Source: Pseudomonas tensinigenes (GTDB lineage Bacteria; Pseudomonadota; Gammaproteobacteria; Pseudomonadales; Pseudomonadaceae). From it: 64,000 nucleotides of DNA. A program made the position numbers and the translations under genes. Positions 17,644 through 27,252 of this stretch are shown in pieces. The stretch covers positions 3,279,501 through 3,343,500 of the forward strand of contig NZ_CP077089.1 in the NCBI RefSeq assembly GCF_014268445.2, in the 5' to 3' direction. Numbering within the stretch: the first letter of the stretch is position 1; the number at the start of each line of letters is the position of its first letter. The notes beneath the pieces were generated by a model, which ran no database searches, was not told the DNA's origin, and was given only the letters and a program-made list of their open reading frames with translations.

Positions 17644-20600
17644 TGTTGCGCCTCCAGTTTCAGAGCTTTGGCCGCTTTGCGGGCTTCGCCGCGTTCGACA
17701 AAGTTACGGATCAGTACGTAGAACACTGGCGTCAGCAGCAGACCGAAGAAGGTCACCCCGAGCATCCCGGAGAACACCGCCACACCCATGGCGTGACGCA
17801 TCTCGGCACCGGCACCGCTGGAGAACACCAGTGGCACCACACCCATGATGAACGCGAAGGAGGTCATCAGAATCGGCCGCAGACGCAGACGGCAGGCTTC
17901 CAGTACCGCCGCGAGCGGGTCGAGGCCTTCTTCCTGTTTGTCCTTGGCGAATTCGACGATCAGAATCGCGTTCTTACAGGCAAGTCCCACCAATACGATC
18001 AAGCCGATCTGGGTGAAGATGTTGTTGTCTCCGCCCGAGATAATCACGCCGGTGATGGCCGACAGCAGGGTCATCGGTACGATCAGGATCACCGCCAGTG
18101 GCAGGCTCCAGCTTTCGTATTGAGCGGCCAGCACCAGGAACGCCAGCAATACGCAGAGCGGGAACACGAACAGCGCGGTGTTGCCGGACAGAATCTGCTG
18201 GTAGGTCAGGTCGGTCCACTCGTAGGTCATGCCGTTCGGCAGTTCATCTTTCAGCAGTTTCTCGATGGCTTTTTCCGCCTGGCCGGAGCTGTAGCCCGGG
18301 GCAGCCGCGCCGTTGATTTCTGCAGTGATGAAGCCGTTGTAGTGCATCACGCGATCCGGGCCCGAGGTGTCGCTGACCTTGATGAAGGTCGCCAGCGGGA
18401 TCATTTCGCCTTTGTTGTTGCGTACTTTCAGTTGACCGATCTGATCGGATTCGAGGCGGAACTGCTGCTCGGCCTGAACGTTGACCTGATAGGTGCGCCC
18501 GAAGCGGTTGAAGTCGTTGGCATACAGCGAACCCAGGTAGATCTGCAGGGTGTCGAAGATGTCGCTGACAGCCACGCCGTGGGTCTTGGCTTTTTCACGG
18601 TCGATGGCGGCATCGACTTGTGGCACGTTCACCGTGTAACTGGTGAACAACCCGGCCAGTTCCGGCACGCTGTGGCTCTTGTTGATGATGTTCATGGTTT
18701 CTTTGTACAGCTCGTCGTAGCCCAGGTTGCCCCGGTCTTCGATTTGCAGGCGGAAACCACCAATGGTGCCCAGACCTTGTACCGGCGGTGGCGGGAAGAT
18801 CGCCATGTACGCCTCTTGAATGTTCGCGTACTGACCGTTCAAGGCCCCGGCAATTGCACCGGCGGACATGCTCGGGTCTTTACGCTCGTCGAACGGTTTC
18901 AGCGTCACGAAGACGATGCCGGCGTTCGGGCTGTTGGTGAAGCCGTTGATCGACAGCCCCGGGAACGCTACGGCGCTTTCCACGCCTGGCTGTTTCAGCG
19001 CCATGTCCGACATGCGCTTGATCACTTCTTCGGTGCGATCCAGGCTCGAGGCATCTGGCAGTTGTGCGAAAGCTACCAGGTACTGCTTGTCCTGGCCGGG
19101 GACGAAACCGGTCGGCGTGCTGGAGAAACCGAAGAAGGTCAGCACCATCAGGCCTGCGTACAACAGCAGGGCGATGCCGCTGCTGCGGATAACCCGGCCC
19201 ACCGTACCGACGTAGCCATGGCTGGCGCGGTCGAAGAAGCGGTTGAACGGACGGAACAACCAGCCACCGAATATCTTGTCGAGCACCTTGGAAAAGCGGT
19301 CTTTCGGTGCATCATGGCCTTTCAACAATACTGCGGCCAATGCTGGCGACAGGGTCAGCGAGTTGAACGCCGAGATCACGGTCGAGATGGCGATGGTCAG
19401 TGCGAATTGCTTATAGAACTGCCCGGTGAGGCCGGAGATGAACGCCGCCGGAATGAACACCGCACACAGCACCAGCGCCGTGGCAACGATCGGACCGGTT
19501 ACTTCACGCATGGCCCGTTTGGTTGCTTCGACCGGTGTCAGTCCGAGTTCAATGTTCCGTTCGACGTTTTCCACCACCACGATGGCGTCGTCGACCACGA
19601 TACCGATGGCCAGTACCAGGCCGAACAGCGACAGCGCGTTGAGCGAGAAGCCGAACAGGTGCATCACCGCAAACGTACCGATCAACGATACCGGCACCGC
19701 CACCAACGGAATGATCGAGGCGCGCCAGGTTTGCAGGAACAGGATCACCACCAGTACCACGAGGATCAGTGCTTCGAAGAGGGTGTGAACCACCGCCTCG
19801 ATCGAACCGCGCACGAAGATCGTCGGGTCATAGACGATGCTGTAGTCCATGCCTTGCGGGAAGCCTTTCTTCAACTCGTCCATTTTCGCCCGAACGTCGT
19901 TCGAGATGTCGATGGCATTGGAGCCTGGACGCTGAAAGATCGGAATGGCTACGGCCGGCTGGTTGTCCAGCAACGAACGCAGCGCATATTGGCTGGAACC
20001 CAGTTCAACGCGAGCGATGTCCTTGAGGCGAGTGATTTCACCGTCGTCGCCTGCACGAATGATGATGTTCTCGAACTCTTCCTCGGAGACCAGACGACCC
20101 TGTGTGTTGACCGACAGTTGGAAGCTCTGGGCATTCGGGGCAGGGGGGGCACCGAGTTGACCGGCCGCGACCTGACGGTTTTGCTCACGAATCGCGGTGA
20201 CCACGTCGGTTGCAGTCAGATTGCGCGAAGCGGTCTTGTTCGGATCGAGCCAGACCCGCAGCGAGTAATCGCCCATACCAAACAACTGCACATCACCAAC
20301 ACCGTTCAGACGAGCGAGCTCATCCTTGATGTTGAGGATTGCGTAGTTGGACAGGTAGAGCATGTCGTAGCGCTTGTCCGGTGAGGTCAAGTGCACAACC
20401 ATGGTCAGGTCGGGCGATGCTTTGTCGACGGTGATACCGATGCGCGTCACTTCCTCGGGAAGCTTCGGCTCGGTTCGGGTCACCCGGTTTTGCACCTGCA
20501 CCTGCGCATTGTCCAGGTCAGTGCCCAGGGCGAAGGTGATGGTCAGAGTGATCTTGCCGTCGGCGGTCGACTGCGAGGACATGTACAGCATGTTCTCGAC

Positions 20601-20819
20601 GCCGGTGATGGCCTGCTCCAGCGGAGCGGCCACGGTTTCACCGATGACTTTGGGGTTGGCGCCCGGGAAGTTGGCACGCACGACCACGGTTGGCGGCACG
20701 ACTTCCGGGTATTCGCTGATCGGTAGCTGGAACAGCGAGATCGCACCGGCGATCAGGATCAACAGCGACAGCACCGCTGCGAAGATCGGCCGTGAAATGA
20801 AGAATTGGGAAAAATTCAT
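17640..20819 (-). CDS. mexF: RND multidrug efflux transporter MexF-like
   Basis: A 1059-aa HAE1-type RND proton/drug antiporter. It starts MNFSQFFISRPIFAAVLSLL, has 12 membrane helices and two large periplasmic loops, and carries the proton-relay motif GLVLAIGIVVDDAIVVVENV with the double Asp in helix 4. The N-terminal half agrees closely with what I know of P. aeruginosa MexF, more than with MexB or MexD. It overlaps oprN (ATGA) and starts 15 nt after mexE. A strong antisense open frame across it is a codon-bias shadow. Confidence 0.93.
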   Translation of the reverse strand: MNFSQFFISRPIFAAVLSLLILIAGAISLFQLPISEYPEVVPPTVVVRANFPGANPKVIGETVAAPLEQAITGVENMLYMSSQSTADGKITLTITFALGTDLDNAQVQVQNRVTRTEPKLPEEVTRIGITVDKASPDLTMVVHLTSPDKRYDMLYLSNYAILNIKDELARLNGVGDVQLFGMGDYSLRVWLDPNKTASRNLTATDVVTAIREQNRQVAAGQLGAPPAPNAQSFQLSVNTQGRLVSEEEFENIIIRAGDDGEITRLKDIARVELGSSQYALRSLLDNQPAVAIPIFQRPGSNAIDISNDVRAKMDELKKGFPQGMDYSIVYDPTIFVRGSIEAVVHTLFEALILVVLVVILFLQTWRASIIPLVAVPVSLIGTFAVMHLFGFSLNALSLFGLVLAIGIVVDDAIVVVENVERNIELGLTPVEATKRAMREVTGPIVATALVLCAVFIPAAFISGLTGQFYKQFALTIAISTVISAFNSLTLSPALAAVLLKGHDAPKDRFSKVLDKIFGGWLFRPFNRFFDRASHGYVGTVGRVIRSSGIALLLYAGLMVLTFFGFSSTPTGFVPGQDKQYLVAFAQLPDASSLDRTEEVIKRMSDMALKQPGVESAVAFPGLSINGFTNSPNAGIVFVTLKPFDERKDPSMSAGAIAGALNGQYANIQEAYMAIFPPPPVQGLGTIGGFRLQIEDRGNLGYDELYKETMNIINKSHSVPELAGLFTSYTVNVPQVDAAIDREKAKTHGVAVSDIFDTLQIYLGSLYANDFNRFGRTYQVNVQAEQQFRLESDQIGQLKVRNNKGEMIPLATFIKVSDTSGPDRVMHYNGFITAEINGAAAPGYSSGQAEKAIEKLLKDELPNGMTYEWTDLTYQQILSGNTALFVFPLCVLLAFLVLAAQYESWSLPLAVILIVPMTLLSAITGVIISGGDNNIFTQIGLIVLVGLACKNAILIVEFAKDKQEEGLDPLAAVLEACRLRLRPILMTSFAFIMGVVPLVFSSGAGAEMRHAMGVAVFSGMLGVTFFGLLLTPVFYVLIRNFVERGEARKAAKALKLEAQQ

Positions 20820-20834
20820 CGGAGTTGTCGTCCC

Positions 20835-22088
20835 TTAACCGCGTGGGGTCGTAGCAGCCAGCTTCACAACCGAACCGGACGCGCCTTTGGCAGGGGCGAC
20901 TTTCGGCAGGTTGCTGGCTTCCAGCGCTTGACGTTGTTGAGCGAGTGCCGCGATGGTCTGTTCGCTGGCCATCGGCACCACTTCAGGCGTGACCGGTGAA
21001 CCAGGACGAACCCGTTGCAGACCCTTGACGATGATCGTGTCGTCCTTGTTCAGGCCGGTACGGACGATGCGCAGGCCTTCGATTTTTGGACCCAGTTCGA
21101 CGGCGCGGTAGGCGGTTTTGTTGTCCGCATCCATCACCAGTACGAACTTCTTGCCGAGGTCGGTACCGACCGCTTCGTCGTTGATCAGCATGGCGTTGTA
21201 GGTGCCGCTGCCGACCAGCTTCAAGCGTGCGTACAGGCCCGGGGTGTAGGTGCCGTCGCTGTTATCGAACACCGCGCGACCACGGATGGTGCCGGTTTTC
21301 GGGTTGACCTGGTTGTCGACGAAGTTCATCTGGCCGAGGTGCGGGTTGCCGTCTTCATTGGACAGGCCCATGTACACCGGGGTCGTGGCGCCGCGTTGAC
21401 CGTTGCGGGCGAGCTGGGTGTACTTGAGGAACACACGCTCGTCGGCGTCGAAGTAGGCATAAACGCGGTCGGTGGATACCACACTGGTCAGCGGGGTGGT
21501 GTCGGCGGTCACCAGGTTGCCGGCCGTGATCTCGGCACGGCTGACACGGCCACTGATCGGCGCGGTCACGCGGGTGAAGCTGAGGTTCAGTTTGGCCAGG
21601 TCCAGTTGCGCTTGCAGTGCACCGACGGCGGCGCGGGCTTCTTGTGCAGCGCTGGTGCGCGAGTCGGCCAGTTCGGCGGAAATGGCGTTGCTGGCACGCA
21701 GACGTTCACCACGACCGGCTTCGTTTTCACTGCGGGTGGCGTTGGCGCGGGACTGGGCGACCAGTGCTTCGAGGCGGCGCACCTCAGCCTGGAACGGACG
21801 CGGGTCGATCTGGAACAGCAGGTCGCCTTTCTTGACCAGTGCGCCCTCAGTGAAAGCGACGTCATCAATCTGGCCGGAGACTCGTGGACGGATTTCAACG
21901 GTTTCCGGTGCTTCGAGGCGCCCGGTGAATTCGTCCCACTCGTTGACCGGTTGTTCGATCACCTTGGCCACGCTGACTTTGGCAGCAGGCGCGGTGGCGG
22001 CAGTCTCCGGAGTCTTGCCGCAGGCGCTCATCACCAGTACGGCCAACATGGCCAACGGGAAGCGCAAATGTTTGAGTGACTGTTCCAT
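20835..22088 (-). CDS. mexE: RND periplasmic adaptor MexE-like lipoprotein
   Basis: A 417-aa lipoprotein adaptor: signal peptide with lipobox VLVMSAC (Cys about residue 22), lipoyl halves (VEIRPRVSGQIDDVAFTEGA and FTRVTAPISGRVSRAEITAG) around a helical hairpin, then beta-barrel and membrane-proximal domains. First gene of mexE-mexF-oprN. I chose ATG 22088; the open frame extends upstream but without signal-peptide logic. Expression is probably driven by a MexT-like LysR activator acting at the 22164-22188 box. No mexT gene lies in the window. Confidence 0.9.
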   Translation of the reverse strand: MEQSLKHLRFPLAMLAVLVMSACGKTPETAATAPAAKVSVAKVIEQPVNEWDEFTGRLEAPETVEIRPRVSGQIDDVAFTEGALVKKGDLLFQIDPRPFQAEVRRLEALVAQSRANATRSENEAGRGERLRASNAISAELADSRTSAAQEARAAVGALQAQLDLAKLNLSFTRVTAPISGRVSRAEITAGNLVTADTTPLTSVVSTDRVYAYFDADERVFLKYTQLARNGQRGATTPVYMGLSNEDGNPHLGQMNFVDNQVNPKTGTIRGRAVFDNSDGTYTPGLYARLKLVGSGTYNAMLINDEAVGTDLGKKFVLVMDADNKTAYRAVELGPKIEGLRIVRTGLNKDDTIIVKGLQRVRPGSPVTPEVVPMASEQTIAALAQQRQALEASNLPKVAPAKGASGSVVKLAATTPRG

Positions 22089-22163
22089 GGATGCATCCGC
22101 CAATGTATTGAAGATGGGCGGATGATGCTCGGCGAGGTGTGATGGCACGAATCGAATGAAGCA

Positions 22164-22188
22164 AAGGTAACTATCATTCGGAATGATA
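22164..22188 (-). promoter_or_regulatory. Candidate LysR/MexT-type box upstream of mexE
   Basis: A perfect 8-bp-arm palindrome, TATCATTC-G-GAATGATA (22172-22188), contains the LysR core ATC-N9-GAT. Read on the minus strand from 22187 it gives ATCA, 5 nt, AATGAT, 4 nt, ACCTT. That matches 11 of the 15 defined positions of the published MexT consensus as I recall it (ATCA-N5-GTCGAT-N4-ACYAT). It lies about 75 bp upstream of the mexE ATG. Confidence 0.55.
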
Positions 22189-22326
22189 TAAGACCCGAAC
22201 GAGCCCTCTAGCATGCACCTTTCGTTAGGTGGCTATCAATCTCTTTGAGGGCAATTCTGTGTTGCCCGGTGTGCAAAAGTCAGGAGCGAGGCTGCGCGGC
22301 GGGGATTACGCGGGGATTAAAAATGC

Positions 22327-22351
22327 CGAACCCGCCATGGCGGCGGGTTCG
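22327..22351 (-). terminator. Terminator after the M20 peptidase gene
   Basis: A 10-bp perfect stem (22327-22336 with 22342-22351, CGAACCCGCC) with a 5-nt loop. On the minus strand it is followed within 3 nt by five T. It ends 9 nt beyond the peptidase stop. Confidence 0.85.
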
Positions 22352-22360
22352 ACAATGCGA

Positions 22361-24100
22361 TCAGAGTTTCGGCAACTGACCGATGCGGCCGATCATTTCC
22401 GTGACGATTTGCAGATCCAGCTGGAATTGCTCCACAGTCTTGAACTCGCCATCGGTGTGACCGGTGTATTTCACATTTGGCATGGCCAGACCGAATTGCA
22501 CGCCGTTGGGCAATTCATGCACCGAGGTGGCGCCGGCGGAGGTGCCGAACTCGTGTTTCATGCCGAGATTTTCTGTTGAAACAGCCAACAGTGTCTTGAC
22601 CCACTCACCCTCAGGATTGCGGTACATCGGCTCGTCGATCGAATAGTCAAAAGCAACGGCTACGTGGCTCTTCTTGCTCCAGGCAGCCAGTTTCTCTGCG
22701 ATTTCTGCTTTGAGCTTCTTCGGCGACTTGCCCTTCGGCACGCGCAGGTTGACCGCGAGTTTGAAGGCTTTGTCATCCATGCCGACGTAGGTCAGCGATG
22801 TTGTCAGCGGCCCCATGAAGGCATCGGAGAATCCGACTCCCAGCTTGTTACCGAGGTAATCCAGACCCCAATTGTCGGCAGCGTAACGTGCGGCATCTGT
22901 GATGTGGTTGTGCTTGAACGCGACTTTGCCATCAAGGCTATTGATAAAGACCAGCATCCGCGCGACCGGGTTGACTCCGGATTCGGGCTCGGAGGAGTGC
23001 GCAGATACGCCAGTCACGGTGAGTTTGACGTCTTTGCCGTCGACCTTGGTGCTCACCTGGAAATCGCCGCCATTGCGCTTGGCAAACTCGTCACCGGCCT
23101 TCTGCAGGCTGGCAGCCAGCTCCGCAGGCTTGTCGGTGACCAGGGTGGCGACCGATGCCGACGGAATCTGGTTGTTCGCCAGGCCACCGGTCATCGAGGT
23201 GATCTCCGCACCTTTGCCTTCACCTTTGCGCTTGGCAAAGTTGGCCATAACGGTGCCATAGCCTTTCTCGGCAATCACCACCGGGTAGCCGCCATCCAGC
23301 GCCAGGTTGTAGTTCGGCGTCGGATTGCGTTCGAAGTAGTAAGGGATCGCGTCGCCCGTGGTTTCTTCAGTGGTGTCGACCAGCAACTTGAAGTTGCGCA
23401 CCAGCGGTAGTTTTTCTTCCTTGATGACTTTCATGGCATAGAGCGTGACCACGATGCCGTTCTTGTCATCCTCGGTGCCGCGACCATACATGCGGTCGCC
23501 GATCAGGGTGATCTTGAACGGGTCGAGGCGGGTACCATCCTTGAGCACCCAGTTTTCCGGCGTCACTGGTACCACGTCGGCGTGGGCATGAATGCCGACC
23601 ACTTCATCGCCGCTACCGTCGAGGGAAATCTCGTAGACGCGGTTGTCGATGTTGCGGAATTTCAGATTGAATGACTCGGCAAGACTTTTGATCTTCGCGG
23701 CGATCTTGATGAATTCCGGGTTGTCATGCTGTTCGACACCGTCCTTGCGATAGGTCGGGATCTCGACCAGTTCGCGCAGGGTTTCGGTGGCGGCGGCGCT
23801 GTATCTCGCTCGCGTGTAGAGACCCAGCAGACGATAGATTTCATTCTGCTGATCGGCGCTCAAAGTCTTGTTATCGAGGTACGCGCCAATGGCCGGGCCA
23901 ATGTCGGCGGTTTTCGCCAGATCGCTCTTGCCCAGGCTGCCGAGGAACTGGCGGAAGTCTGTGGCTTTGTCGGCGCTGTAGGTCCTGAGAATTTCAGCGC
24001 TCTGCTGCGGGGTGATATTGGCTTGCGCGGGCGCCGTGAACACGGCAAGGCCAGCCAGCATCAAGGTGGTGGCAGCCAGTTTTTTGAAAGGGACATTCAT
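22361..24100 (-). CDS. Secreted M20-family dipeptidase
   Basis: A 579-aa zinc metallopeptidase with a Sec signal peptide (cleavage after about APAQA, residue 27). It has an extra N-terminal helical region (about 30-100), then the M20 core: HAHADVV (His173, Asp175), GRGTEDDKNG (bridging Asp211), TTEET (catalytic and metal Glu around 245-246), and the dimerisation lobe with HSSEPESGVN. The final His lies near TGHTDGEF at the C-terminus. It resembles PepV/Sapep-type dipeptidases but is exported, so it probably acts on periplasmic peptides. ATG 24100 is used; an ATG four codons upstream directly abuts AAGGA. Monocistronic between a promoter region (24101-24250) and a strong terminator. Confidence 0.87.
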   Translation of the reverse strand: MNVPFKKLAATTLMLAGLAVFTAPAQANITPQQSAEILRTYSADKATDFRQFLGSLGKSDLAKTADIGPAIGAYLDNKTLSADQQNEIYRLLGLYTRARYSAAATETLRELVEIPTYRKDGVEQHDNPEFIKIAAKIKSLAESFNLKFRNIDNRVYEISLDGSGDEVVGIHAHADVVPVTPENWVLKDGTRLDPFKITLIGDRMYGRGTEDDKNGIVVTLYAMKVIKEEKLPLVRNFKLLVDTTEETTGDAIPYYFERNPTPNYNLALDGGYPVVIAEKGYGTVMANFAKRKGEGKGAEITSMTGGLANNQIPSASVATLVTDKPAELAASLQKAGDEFAKRNGGDFQVSTKVDGKDVKLTVTGVSAHSSEPESGVNPVARMLVFINSLDGKVAFKHNHITDAARYAADNWGLDYLGNKLGVGFSDAFMGPLTTSLTYVGMDDKAFKLAVNLRVPKGKSPKKLKAEIAEKLAAWSKKSHVAVAFDYSIDEPMYRNPEGEWVKTLLAVSTENLGMKHEFGTSAGATSVHELPNGVQFGLAMPNVKYTGHTDGEFKTVEQFQLDLQIVTEMIGRIGQLPKL

Positions 24101-24250
24101 TACGAAGGGCATTCCTTTGCAGGGCAGTGAGTTAGGCGTGTCTCAAGGTTGAGACACATACACTTACAACCTAACACCGTGCCAGAGCCTTGCGGGAGTA
24201 CTGAAAGGGGATGTGTCGCACAAAAATGCAAAAGAGGCGCACAAATGAAA

Positions 24251-24275
24251 AAGCCCGGGGACGGTTTCCGGGCTT
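24251..24275 (-). terminator. Terminator after the lipoprotein gene
   Basis: An 8-bp perfect stem (24251-24258 with 24268-24275, AAGCCCGG) followed on the minus strand by a T-rich stretch. It lies about 70 nt beyond the stop of the minus-strand lipoprotein gene. Confidence 0.7.
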
Positions 24276-24344
24276 GTTTATGAGTGAGATAAGTCGCCGA
24301 CCAGAGTCTCGGCGAATCCTTACACCAGGTTCAGCAAAGGGCGG

Positions 24345-24860
24345 CTACCTGAAAATCTGCTCCATCATCAGCCTGGATGGGATCAGCAACGTATTCGTGT
24401 AATAGGCCTCATACCCATAGGCAGTTATGCGAACTTTGCAGGGAATTGAAGCTTGCGACGCCAGCAACGGTTTGATGGCGTCGTAGTCATTCAAGTCGCG
24501 TTGCGCGCCATTCGGATTGCTGTAGTAAAAGATCAGATCGGAGGAAAACTTGTAATTGGGCCTGGCTTGACTGCTTGCGTTCACTCGCCCTTCGGCTTTT
24601 ACCGCGATTGGATGCTCGGATGAGAACTCCATGTCTCGGTTCAGAGAGCAGATCAGGGTAGGGCTGAGCTGGTTGAAACTTTCGTAATCATTGAAAGCGT
24701 TCTGCAAATCCACAGTGGAGTTGAAGTGTGCCGTGAACAGGTTGGCGGGGCCGAGCTCAAACGACGATAACGTGAGGTCGGCGGGTGGAATACTGGCCGT
24801 TTTTACGCAGCCAGTGCAGAGAAGAACTACCAGGTAAATGACTGCGCGGAATCTGTTCAT
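24345..24860 (-). CDS. Putative lipoprotein, unknown function
   Basis: A 171-aa protein with a lipoprotein signal: N-terminal MNRFR, hydrophobic stretch and lipobox LLCTGC (Cys18). The mature part is about 150 aa with no motif I recognise. It carries two further Cys (SPTLICSLN and SIPCKVR), possibly a disulfide in the periplasm. The start is the ATG at 24860. It stands alone between the peptidase gene and the AraC gene, with its own terminator. Confidence 0.7.
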   Translation of the reverse strand: MNRFRAVIYLVVLLCTGCVKTASIPPADLTLSSFELGPANLFTAHFNSTVDLQNAFNDYESFNQLSPTLICSLNRDMEFSSEHPIAVKAEGRVNASSQARPNYKFSSDLIFYYSNPNGAQRDLNDYDAIKPLLASQASIPCKVRITAYGYEAYYTNTLLIPSRLMMEQIFR

Positions 24861-24942
24861 TGGCCGAAGATATCGTTGATTGAATCAAAAATCAGATCTC
24901 GATGTAACGGGAGGTAAATGAGTCAGTGGCACGGATCATCCA

Positions 24943-25911
24943 CTACCTGCGTTCGGCTTGCCTCACCTTGCGACTCAATCCAGGTGTCTTGCCCGTAATG
25001 CGCTTGAATGCACGACTGAAGGCAGCCTGGGAGGTATAGCCCAAACGTTGTGCTACTTCTTCAATCGGTAGCCTTTCGAGGGTCAGCCACTGGCTTGCAA
25101 GCCGCATGCGCAGTTCGGTGACATAGCGTAGCGGGGCCATGCCAATCGTAGCCTGAAAGCGGTCCGCGAAGACCGAGCGTGAGGAATTGCAGTGCTTTGC
25201 CAACTGCGCAACAGTCCAGTCGCGGCCCGGTTGTTGATGGAGCGCAAGCAGTGCTCCGGCCAAGCGGGGATCGCGCAAGGCGGCGACCAGGCCAGAAGCA
25301 TTGCCGCAGGCGCACTCGACCCAGCCGCGAACGACCATGGCCGCCACCACGTCGGCCAACCGCGCGAGGATACCGGCGAAGCCGACACGGGCGGCGCTGA
25401 CCTCGCGTTCCATGGTGGTCAGGATCGGCACCAGCCCTGGGTAACGCTGGCCGCCGGCATCAATCAGCATCAGTCCCGGCATCAGCCGGCCAAGGCCATG
25501 GATACTGCCCAGTTCAAACTCCATACAAGCACTGAACAGAATAGTGCTCGGAGTGGCGCCGGCATCGGTTCCGGTATTCACCGCGCTGACGGTTTCACCC
25601 AAGGGCGCACCGTCTAGATGATCGATGTCCTGGACAGGCGCGCCCTGATGGGAAAACAGTTGATGGGCTGCGCCATGGGAAATAAACACGGCGTTGCCGG
25701 CAGACAGCGCGTACGTGGTCCCGTCCTCCATCCGCAACACCGCATTGCCGACGGCCATGAAGTGGAACCAGGCGTGCCCAGGTTTTTCAGCAAAGCCCAA
25801 ACCGAAAGTTGGACCCGTCTGGATGCGCCGGTATTCAACACCACGCAGGCGCATGCCGCGCAACAGCTCGTTGATAAGGTCCGAGGAAAGAGCAAACTGA
25901 TCTGCAGGCAT
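24943..25911 (-). CDS. AraC-family regulator with cupin-type sensor domain
   Basis: A 322-aa regulator. Residues about 10-190 form the cupin-like ligand domain of the AraC_binding type (WFHFMAVGNAVLRMEDGTTYALSAG split across strands, ISHGAAHQLF). Residues about 215-315 hold two helix-turn-helix motifs (VAQLAKHCNSSRSVFADRFQ and IEEVAQRLGYTSQAAFSRAF). It is divergent from an MFS efflux gene with a 102-bp intergenic region, the usual arrangement for a local regulator of a drug or metabolite exporter. The inducer is not predictable from sequence. Confidence 0.88.
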   Translation of the reverse strand: MPADQFALSSDLINELLRGMRLRGVEYRRIQTGPTFGLGFAEKPGHAWFHFMAVGNAVLRMEDGTTYALSAGNAVFISHGAAHQLFSHQGAPVQDIDHLDGAPLGETVSAVNTGTDAGATPSTILFSACMEFELGSIHGLGRLMPGLMLIDAGGQRYPGLVPILTTMEREVSAARVGFAGILARLADVVAAMVVRGWVECACGNASGLVAALRDPRLAGALLALHQQPGRDWTVAQLAKHCNSSRSVFADRFQATIGMAPLRYVTELRMRLASQWLTLERLPIEEVAQRLGYTSQAAFSRAFKRITGKTPGLSRKVRQAERR

Positions 25912-26013
25912 CGTTCAGGTGTTTTAGTCAAAAAGTAGAGACTTTGAATCATAGATCATCCGGATTTCGGTGCCTAGACTTCGGCTCTTAATGAAGATTG
26001 GGAGATCCGTGCA

Positions 26014-27252
26014 ATGACTGACTGTGTATGTAACACCGTGTCCGACCGCCATTGCGGCGTCGGCGCGGACGTAGAGCCTGCAACCCCCGCGTGGATGGCC
26101 GTATTTTCGTTGGCAATGGGTGTGTTCGGGTTACTGACCGCTGAGTACCTTCCGGCCAGTTTGTTGACGCTGATGGCTACCGACCTGGGAGTGTCTGAAG
26201 CGCTGGCTGGCCAGGCGGTAACGGTAACCGCCGTGGTGGCGTTGTTCGCTGGCTTGTTGGTGCCAGGCCTGACCCGCGGCATCGACCGACGTTGGGTGTT
26301 GCTGGGTTTTTCCATGTTGATGGTCGCCTCCAATCTGTTGGTCGCCGTTTCCTCCAGCTTCGCGGTGCTGTTAGTGATGCGCATCTTGCTGGGCATTGCC
26401 CTTGGCGGGTTCTGGAGCATGGCGGCGGCGGTAGCGATGCGCTTGGTGCCGAGTGCGCTGTTGCCCCGGGCGCTGTCGATCATTTTCAGCGGCATCGCCA
26501 TCGGCACGGTCGTTGCGGTGCCGCTGGGCAGCTATCTGGGTGGGCTGTATGGCTGGCGCAGCGCGTTCTTCGCCGCGGCGGCGGTAGGCATGGTCACCCT
26601 GGCTTTCCAGGCGCTTACTCTGCCGCGCCTTGCGCCGCGCCGGCCGGCACGCCTGCGCACTGTGCTCGAGGTGTTGCAGCGCCCAGGCATCGCCATGGGC
26701 ATGTTCGGTTGTGTGCTGGTGCACAGCGGGCACTTCGCGATGTTTACCTATGTTCGGCCATTCCTTGAAGGGACTACCGGCATCGGCGCGCAAGGGTTGT
26801 CACTGATGCTGCTGGGGTTCGGTGTGGCGAACTTCGTCGGCACGCTGTTGGCCGGCAGGCTGCTGGAGCGCCACCCGCTGGCCACTCTGGTGCTGATGCC
26901 CGCGCTGGTCGGCGTTGCAGCACTGGCGTTGGTGCTGTTGCCGGCCTCGGTGCCGGGGCAGGCGCTACTGCTGGCGGTCTGGGGCATGGCCTTTGGTGGT
27001 GTGCCGGTGGCGTGGTCGAACTGGGTCGCCAGCGCGGCACCTGATCAGGCGGAAAGCGCTGGAGGCATGGTCGTGGCCTCTGTGCAGTCAGCCATCGCCA
27101 CTGGCGGTGCAATGTTCAGCCTCGGTGGCAGCGCAGGCGTATTCGTAGCGGCAGCCGTGTTGATGCTGCTGGCCGCGTTGCTGATTGCCCTGCGTGTCCG
27201 CGTCCCTTCTGGTCATGGCGTTCGCCAGTCCAAGCCCGCGCTGCACCTTTGA
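26014..27252 (+). CDS. MFS efflux transporter
   Basis: A 412-aa major facilitator transporter with 12 predicted membrane helices in two halves. It resembles the AraJ/NepI drug-proton antiporter group: a TAEYLPASLLTLMATDLGVS start, the RGIDRRWVLLG loop with a motif-A-like charge pattern, and an antiporter-like motif region near LGIALGGFWSMAA. ATG 26014 follows GGGAG about 9 nt upstream. The divergent AraC-type regulator probably controls it. Substrate unknown. Confidence 0.88.
   Translation: MTDCVCNTVSDRHCGVGADVEPATPAWMAVFSLAMGVFGLLTAEYLPASLLTLMATDLGVSEALAGQAVTVTAVVALFAGLLVPGLTRGIDRRWVLLGFSMLMVASNLLVAVSSSFAVLLVMRILLGIALGGFWSMAAAVAMRLVPSALLPRALSIIFSGIAIGTVVAVPLGSYLGGLYGWRSAFFAAAAVGMVTLAFQALTLPRLAPRRPARLRTVLEVLQRPGIAMGMFGCVLVHSGHFAMFTYVRPFLEGTTGIGAQGLSLMLLGFGVANFVGTLLAGRLLERHPLATLVLMPALVGVAALALVLLPASVPGQALLLAVWGMAFGGVPVAWSNWVASAAPDQAESAGGMVVASVQSAIATGGAMFSLGGSAGVFVAAAVLMLLAALLIALRVRVPSGHGVRQSKPALHL

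Noticed and set aside
17643..20384. 913-codon plus-strand open frame opposite mexF
   Set aside because: It is antisense to a clear RND transporter gene; the His/Gln/Asp-rich product is the usual shadow of high-GC third-position codon bias.
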